Below, in pieces: positions 21,245-27,285 of a stretch of DNA of 27,285 nt. The stretch is taken from contig NW_022205249.1 of assembly GCF_008831285.2 (NCBI RefSeq), forward strand, positions 1-27,285. Direction: 5' to 3'. The notes under the pieces are model-generated. The model did no database searches and was not told the DNA's origin. It worked only from the letters and a program-made list of their open reading frames with translations. The position numbers and the translations under genes are program-made. The stretch comes from Nymphaea colorata. Taxonomy: Eukaryota > Streptophyta > Magnoliopsida > Nymphaeales > Nymphaeaceae. Every line of letters starts with the position of its first letter. The first letter of the stretch is position 1.

Positions 21245-21351
21245 ACCATGGTTGGAGGTGGAACTAGCTAGATGATAAAATAATGAAGTTTCTGATAATT
21301 GATTATACTAAGTTTTTTCTTAATCATGTAATAAATATGTTATCAATTGGC

Positions 21352-21490
21352 AGCTTCGCCGTTGACCATCAGTGTCGAAAACTCAAGCAGCATCGATTGA
21401 AGAAATCAACAAGCGACATCCCATGACAATGCTGGTGGCTAAAGTTCAGTTTCTCCTCCTCCACCACTTTTCTCTCCTCATCCTTCTTGA
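21352..21490 (+). repeat. R3 copy 3 (partial, about 140 bp)
   Basis: It matches 6998-7140 of R3 copy 1 closely (catcagtgtcgaaaactcaa, catcgattgaagaaat, gctggtggctaaagttcag). It is more similar to copy 1 than copy 2 is. It joins R1-B directly. Confidence 0.85.
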
Positions 21491-22330
21491 CTTTTATTTG
21501 AATCCCTTGAATATTCAGGAATGACCTGGCCAATCCAGTTTTCAGTCAACCTGATCGGATCATATGAAAATCCCATCAAAGGATCTGTAATGGCCCACCA
21601 AGCAGGAAAGTTGCCATGATCTTTGAGAAAATTGATTTCTCACTACATGGATAAGCTCGCCCTAACCCATCAACTTGTAACCTCAACCTCATCTTTAGTG
21701 GCAGTACCCAAATTTTTTTACTGAACATCGCTTAAGTCACCAACCTGAGTTTGATAGTGTCCATGTGGGCACTATGATGTGAGTGGAACTGAGTCCAGCT
21801 TTATCACAATATAATTTTTGACTAACTGCTATGGTAAATATGGTGCACACTGACCCACCCTTGGCTCTGCTACTGCCCTTCTTACAACATAGTCCCCTCA
21901 CAAAATGTTACAATGTCAGCTGGTGTCTAGAAATTAGTGACATAGACAGTCGATTAAATTATTTATTTAATTACCTATTTGACATTTCAATAAAGCGAGG
22001 GGCTTCCTCGGCAGTTTCCCAGCAAAAAATTACCTACTTGATATCACAAGCAGTGGCTGCTGGATGGGCATGCAGACCAATTACATTATTATACTTGAAT
22101 ATATATGTTAGGTATGGGAAAACTATATATGTTACACTTATAACATGATAACTCGATTTCAAGATAATCTAAGCAAGGTTATCATTTGAGAGCAATGTGC
22201 TATACTAGTGCAACTAGGGTGGAAGCGCTATGCCAGTTTATGGACATTTGCCTCTACTCACATGGGCATGGCCGCATGGGCATTATGGGAAGCCGGATTT
22301 CAGTTTTCACTCAAACTGAAACTTGAAACT
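21485..22330 (+). repeat. R1 copy B
   Basis: It aligns with copies C and D (tgaatattcaggaatgac, ggatcatatgaaaatcccat, cagtttccc, aagcagtggctgc, gataatctaagcaaggttat). From 22190 it continues into the sequence shared with copy A (gctatactagtgcaa, ctctactcacatgggcatg). It contains an hAT-like MITE. It lacks the foldback MITE and TA/TG tract of the other copies at its left edge. Confidence 0.8.
21696..21875 (+). mobile_element. hAT-like MITE inside R1-B
   Basis: The left end, tagtggcagtacccaaa, and the right end, cttggctctgctactg, form a terminal inverted repeat. The 8 bp on either side, ctcatctt and cccttctt, agree at six positions, fitting an eroded hAT target duplication. It is about 180 bp with no coding capacity. 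This copy defines the boundaries of the decayed copies in R1-C and R1-D. Confidence 0.65.
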
Positions 22331-22367
22331 GGTTATGTTTACACCCCTATGTATAAAAAATTGTACA

Positions 22368-22990
22368 TAATAAGTAAAATATAAAAATAAATTTTTAGAA
22401 GGACAAAAAGGGTTTATGAAAAAGCAAAAAATCCCAAAATATACACTTCTTTACAAAAAAAAAGTCAAAAATACCCCAACCCCTTTCTTTTTTTTTTCCT
22501 TTGGTATACATTTGTGTGTACAACCCTGTGCATGTAACTCGATATTAATATATGTTATTTTATGTTCCCAAGGAAGAGATCAGGATGGGCATTTACTCAC
22601 ATAAAAGGCATATGAGAAACTTAAAATGGTAATTGGTGGGTCCGGTCCAGCCATATACATGTAAAAACAGTATGGCTGGACCATTGATGCAGGGCACAGC
22701 CCAGTTTCTTGGATTGCTATTTTAACAAGTAAAGACTAGTCGAACACAACGAGGAGCCACTCAATTATTTCCATTATTTGGTTTGACAAGTACCGACTGG
22801 GCGAACACAACGGGCAGCCACTCATTTATTTTCTACATTTATTTTTCCAAAGAAAGACCAGCCTGATCCGTTTGGTGTCCTTTAACCGGACCGGGCACAA
22901 ACCCCGTACTGACCAACACGAACCAATATCACTGGACAAGGTAGGGGTGTAAAAAAGGAGGCTCAGGCCATTGCCGAAAAGAACTCATGG
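22368..22990 (+). repeat. R5 copy 2, with a 420-bp segment absent from copy A
   Basis: 22368-22480 and 22903-22990 match 914-1014 and 1018-1103. The intervening 22481-22902 has no counterpart in copy A and carries a 61-bp tandem pair plus two inverted tatggctgga / tccagccata words near 22651-22682. Whether this is an insertion here or a deletion in copy A is not decided by the sequence. Confidence 0.7.
22725..22846 (+). repeat. 61-bp tandem repeat, two units
   Basis: Units start at acaagtaaagact (22725) and acaagtaccgact (22786). They share cgaacacaacg and agccactca. Confidence 0.85.
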
Positions 22991-23009
22991 GTGGCTGACC
23001 GACACACAC

Positions 23010-23026
23010 ACTCTCTCTCTCTCTCC

Positions 23027-23072
<46 letters not shown>
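23010..23072. repeat. CT microsatellite
   Basis: (CT)n of about 60 bp with CC and CG interruptions. The equivalent in R4 copy 1 (9223-9243) is much shorter. Confidence 0.95.
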
Positions 23073-23076
<4 letters not shown>

Positions 23077-23458
23077 TGTGCCTGTGAATATATATATTTA
23101 TACATATTAGATGATAAAAAAACATACCACTTAGGTAAGTGACGGAAGCCAGGCCTATTAAATATCTTTTTTCGAAATTTAGCAGTATCTTCAAATATAT
23201 TTGGTGATAAACATACATTAAGTAAGTTATTTTTATTTTATTAATATACCATAATAATTAAGAAAGAGATGGCTCTCATCACATTAAAATTTTAATAGTA
23301 GAAAAAAAAACTTCTTTTTATAAAAGTAATTCGAACTTGAACATTATTTAGATTAAATTAGTGTTTATAATGAACAAATTAGGAGATTCACATTTTGTTC
23401 AAAACACTTTTTAACACAAATATAAGAGGTCTGTTGGTTTTTGTTTGTGACCGAAGTA

Positions 23459-23512
<54 letters not shown>
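23459..23512. repeat. GT then TA compound microsatellite
   Basis: A (GT)n run passes into a (TA)n run inside the single R4 minisatellite unit that is triplicated at 9583-9786. Confidence 0.95.
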
Positions 23513-23521
<9 letters not shown>

Positions 23522-24245
23522 TGACATTGCTATCTCTTTTGTAAGGACCGTGGTGTAGGTACTGTGAATAGCATTAAAACAAGGAAGGGGAAGTTGGTCG
23601 ATCAGACCAAGGCATCTTTCAGATGTGGTTTCATTAGCATGTCAGTCTTCTATATGCTTTTGTGGTGATGCTCATCTGTGTTGAAGTCGATGATATTTGT
23701 GAGAAACTTCCTACATAAAAAAGGACAAAAAGTTGTGGAAACTCGTTCTTCTGCTTGAAGAGTCATATTTAGCACTTGTTGAATCATAATAAAAAGACGA
23801 TCAATTGCCTCTGATGTAACAGATTTTGATTTTTCTTGTTGTCATGGTATTCCTAATTCATGTTCTTCCATAGCCACCATATTGCCATGGGAACACAATC
23901 TTCCAACTTCACATAAGTATTTTGATTTGAGCATTTTTATTCCACCTCCACGTCTGTGTCTCTGCCACTAAGTCTGGAACTGTAATATCAATGATGATAG
24001 AACTGTCATATCATGTAAACTAATGGTTGCCTATTCAACAGGGTGGTTCCTCTCTTTTTTGACTTGTCTACCACCGAAAGTGAAAATGTGGTGGAAGAAA
24101 GGAACAAAGAAACAGCTCCATGCCATTTGAGTTCTCTTTCCTGTATAGAGATAGAGAGAGAGACGGACAGAGAAAGAGATGGGTATTACATGTTTTATTC
24201 TTATTTCAAATAGTAGTCCACACTGGCGACTGGGAGAGAGAGATG

Positions 24246-25567
24246 AGCTTACGGGCGCCCCCAAGTAATTTTATAGGAAATGAAACATGAATTAAACAAT
24301 GCACCAACCTGTTAAGCGCAAAGAAAAAAGACACAAAAATACAATTGGCCTCATAGATGGCTCATTTTTTGAAATTATTGGGTTGTATTGATATGGTAGA
24401 AACTTTTGGTAAAATGGATTTAGGTTAAGGATTCATGACTTACCCATTGAGTTACTTTGGCACTAGATATTTCCAAAATGAGTACTTCCATGTCTGGATT
24501 CAATAAATATGTTGTTATTCCAGGCTTCCTTATCCTTTTAAGGGAAGGTCTATGGTAAAGAAAATCCAATGTCTTTTTGGTCCGATTTTTGAAATTGTAA
24601 ACAAAAGCAAGACCTAGAAATGAAATGTTTTTTCTTTCTTTGTCCATCCTTTCCTCACTTTTCTCCTTTCCCTTTCCGTTCTAGCCATCATCCAAAGCAT
24701 TTGGATGATGAATTTTTGCCAACCAAACATATTTTTCAAAAAATGTGGACTAGTGTGTGTGCCTCTTTAAAGTAGTTTTTTTGCGGGAAGGAAGCCACAA
24801 GGGTTCTACCCATCTGATGGAGGCGACTCATAAAAATCAGTACCACCTTTAAAAGATGACCATAAGTCCCATAACACCTGTTGAGAGCAGCTAGCAGGAG
24901 TAGAGGCAGGTATAGGTTAAGTGTCGCTATACTGATGCATAATTTTTTTTGTACGTCAATATGGTTAATGATTAAAATAACATTAATTCACCTTAAAAAA
25001 TTATAAAGACAAAATTGAAAATAGAAAAAAGTAAAAGGACTAAGGAGAATATTTTAATAAATTACCAAAATATTCTTCTCTTCTTTGATGGACACATAAC
25101 TTTCTATCGTTAAGTGTTGGTAATTACATAAATTTTAAAGGCTTTTTATTTTTAAATTAATATTTTTGAACAAATTTTCTCATTCTTTAAAAATCGAAAA
25201 AATTGTACCTGGTGTCCTTTATCTAGAATTTTGATCTTCTGCCTGGGCTCCTAACCCCCTATGCCGAAGATAATTGAATAAAGCAGTTAAGTGGGATTAC
25301 TGCTGGCTGCCCATAGGTCTGATATGCAGACCAGCAAGCGCGAAATATTGCAGATAAAACTTTCTCTTAATGGCTTCACTCATTTACATGGAAGTCAAGG
25401 TTGGCGACTGCTTGACTTTGTGCTTCATCACATCCTGCCAAGGTCGGCTTGTTCTTTCAACATCAACCACGAGTCAAAGCCGACCAACATCCGAAACCTG
25501 AGCCATGCGTAGGGGCCAGCTGCAATCATAAAGGCCGTGGAGGCTCAATTGTTGGTAAATGACCACC
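24246..25567. other. No gene recognised; intergenic
   Basis: AT-rich. A pyrimidine-rich run at 24620-24690 followed by ccaaccaaacat resembles the reverse of the purine-rich stretch at 11232, a common plant MITE style, but the ends cannot be defined. A plus-strand frame at 25291-25512 lies in the most GC-balanced part but has no motif I recognise and no counterpart elsewhere in the window. Confidence 0.45.
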
Positions 25568-25962
25568 AGAGCCAGACCCAAATAGCATTCAGTCGACCTT
25601 ATTTTTTTTGTTAAGACTGAACCAATTAAAAAAATAAGAACACTCTATAGGATCTTCCCTAGCATCGGGTGAGCAAGAAGGGTATTTCATACCACCGCTC
25701 AACAAGATGGCCAAAACCTTAACCTTACCTCCATTTCCCTAAAGCCTATTCTGTACCAGGTGTCCCACAATTGCAGGTTCATTCAAATTCAACAGAATCA
25801 GTTTCTATGATGGTAAATACTAAAAAATGTACTTGTTTCAGCATAGGAAATAATTGTGCAAAGGTCATCTGTAGACATAGACTGTTACTTGTAGGGTCAG
25901 GTTAGACATCTTCCTAGATAGAAAGCATACTAGAAGCATCAAACAAAGCAATGCTAGAGGGA

Positions 25963-26000
25963 ATATATATATATATGTGTGTGGTGTGTGTGTGTGTGTA
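25963..26000. repeat. TA then TG microsatellite
   Basis: Short (TA)n then (TG)n, directly left of the foldback MITE, as at 7943-8059 and 12997-13030. Confidence 0.95.
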
Positions 26001-26015
26001 TTGAAATCACAGCTG

Positions 26016-26177
26016 TTTCTATGCTGGGATGGTTATTTTGTGTTGTTAAAAACTGCCATAAAAGTTGTATTCCATCATTGAAAACCATGGTCAAGCAATT
26101 GATCATTGCAAATGCATCTTTTGCAGTGGTTTTTATCAACACCAAGCAAAAGAATAACCATCCAGCCATAGAGGTTC
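26016..26177 (+). mobile_element. Foldback MITE, best-preserved copy (R1-D)
   Basis: The left arm has tctatgctgggatggttatt, then tgttgttaaaaactgc. The reverse complement of the right arm has ctctatggctggatggttat, then ggtgttgataaaaaccactgc. The arms match over roughly 45 bp with small gaps, leaving a loop of about 60 bp. About 160 bp in all, with no coding capacity. No clear target duplication is visible because a microsatellite abuts the left end. Confidence 0.8.
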
Positions 26178-26462
26178 GTCTTAATTGGACATAAAGGCCA
26201 GTTCAAAGAGAAAAAAAATAGGCCAACTTTTATTTGAATCCCTCAAATATTCAGAAATGATCTGGCCAATCCATTGTTAATCACCCATTTTAATCATTAA
26301 ATATGTTTAAAGTATGATGACATTCGTCTATTTTCCAGTCAACCTTTTCCAGTCAACCTTCTAGAATAGATGGATCATATGAATATCCCATCAAAAAATT
26401 GATTTCTCATGAGACAAATAAGCTCATGCTAACCCGCCAACTTGTGATCTCAACCCATTTTT

Positions 26463-26622
26463 TAGTGGTGGAGCCAAGACTTTTTGGCTGGAGGGCACGT
26501 GAGTCACACCAAACGTGGGCACTATGATGTGACAGCAACTGGGTCCAGCATCATCACAATATATTTTTGACTGACTGGTATAGGCAATGGTGCACTGCAA
26601 CCCACACTTAGCTTCAATACTT
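26463..26622 (+). mobile_element. hAT-like MITE inside R1-D
   Basis: It begins tagtggtggagccaag and contains tgactgactggtataggcaa. The right end, cttagcttcaatactt, is decayed as in copy C. It was inherited with R1, not inserted separately. Confidence 0.55.
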
Positions 26623-27285
26623 TCCCTCCTACAGCATGTTCAATGCTTACTGTGGTTACCTAAGGGATACGTTAAGATGTCTCTGTTCTTGATCAATTTG
26701 TGATTGGAATTCTTCAACACAAGAATATTCAAACGTTATTATTTTTGCAGAAACACAAAAAGTTGCATGCAATCCCTGGTAAATGACACAAGAACTTGTT
26801 ACATTACTAGCTAATGTCACCAGCCACTATAAGTCCCCCCCAGCAAAAAGTTCCAATCTTGGTGTCTGTAAATGATGACATAGACAGTGGATTAATTACT
26901 GTCATTTATATATTTAATTACCTATTTGATGTTTCATGAATAGAACAGGATCTCCCATGACAGTTTCTGAGTGCGAAAAAAAACCTATTTGATGTCACAA
27001 GCAGCCGCTGCCGGAAGTTCATGCCAGTGCAATTACATTATTATACAAAAATTTGTTTTAGGTACTGGAAAACTATATATTTTAAACTTAGAACATGATA
27101 ATCCTCACTTGATAGCAAAATAATCTAAGCAAGGTTATAATCAATTACCAAAATATGGAGTACATCACCAACTTATGGAGTTTGGTGCATGTTGGATGGA
27201 GAGTCTATGCTTCATGCCTTCAAACTAATTAGAGTCCAGAAATCACCAAATGGTTTTCAGCAAGAGAACAAGCTGAAGAAAAATA

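Larger units (their letters stand above)
23008..24245 (+). repeat. R4 copy 2
   Basis: It aligns with 9222-10872 over nearly its whole length but lacks the minisatellite triplication and the internal GA-rich duplication. It starts with a CT tract of about 60 bp (23010-23072) and contains a GT/TA tract at 23459-23512. Short minus-strand frames (23218-22985 and 24264-24031) are not conserved as proteins between the copies. Confidence 0.75.
25568..27285 (+). repeat. R1 copy D, running off the window end
   Basis: The left part, 25568-26260, matches copy A (tcgacctt, gaaccaattaaa, gatcttccctag, cacaattgcaggttcattc). From 25943 to the end it matches copy C. D thus links the two halves and is the most complete R1 copy here. 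It contains a TA/TG tract (25963-26000), a foldback MITE and an hAT-like MITE. No reading frame is shared with the other copies. Confidence 0.85.

Noticed and set aside
22985-23218. An Arg-Glu repeat frame on the minus strand
   Set aside because: It is a translation of the CT microsatellite.

Overview
The window reads as intergenic DNA of a flowering plant nuclear genome. It is AT-rich, full of TA, TG and CT microsatellites, and crowded with decayed transposable elements: a Ty1/copia LTR retrotransposon with a tRNA-iMet-type primer site, an L1-type LINE, hAT-type and foldback MITEs. The only host-gene relic I recognise is a plant nepenthesin-like aspartic protease. I cannot name the species. 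I see no intact protein-coding gene, tRNA, rRNA, CRISPR array or bacterial-style operon.

Layout. 88-1103: deleted copy (A) of a repeat called R1 here, plus a linked segment R5. 1150-2165: minus-strand copia fragment. About 2165-5445: plus-strand copia element with 5' LTR, TATA box, primer site, long repetitive leader, broken gag, protease and integrase; reverse transcriptase, RNase H and the 3' LTR are missing. 5446-6801: no gene, one TA tract. 6802-7873: R3 copy 1. 7943-8186: TA/TG tract plus foldback MITE. 8485-9060: second minus-strand copia fragment of the same family. 9222-10872: R4 copy 1. 10873-12959: no gene, one clean hAT MITE with an 8-bp target duplication. 12960-14320: R1 copy C. 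14699-16101: R3 copy 2. About 16110-18390: minus-strand LINE relic. 18513-19335: aspartic protease pseudogene. 19336-21060: no gene, a 51-bp minisatellite. 21061-21244: inverted hAT MITE. 21352-22990: partial R3 followed by R1 copy B and R5. 23008-24245: R4 copy 2. 24246-25567: nothing recognised. 25568 to the end: R1 copy D, running off the window.

How the parts fit. The strongest large-scale signal is that R3, R1, R4 and R1 occur twice in the same order and orientation, about 13-14 kb apart (6802-14320 and 21352-27285). This suggests an old tandem segmental duplication later remodelled by insertions and deletions. R1, R3, R4 and R5 are descriptive labels for sequences that repeat inside this window; I do not recognise them as named families. 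All gene-like pieces carry stops, frameshifts or deletions, so no working pathway is encoded here.
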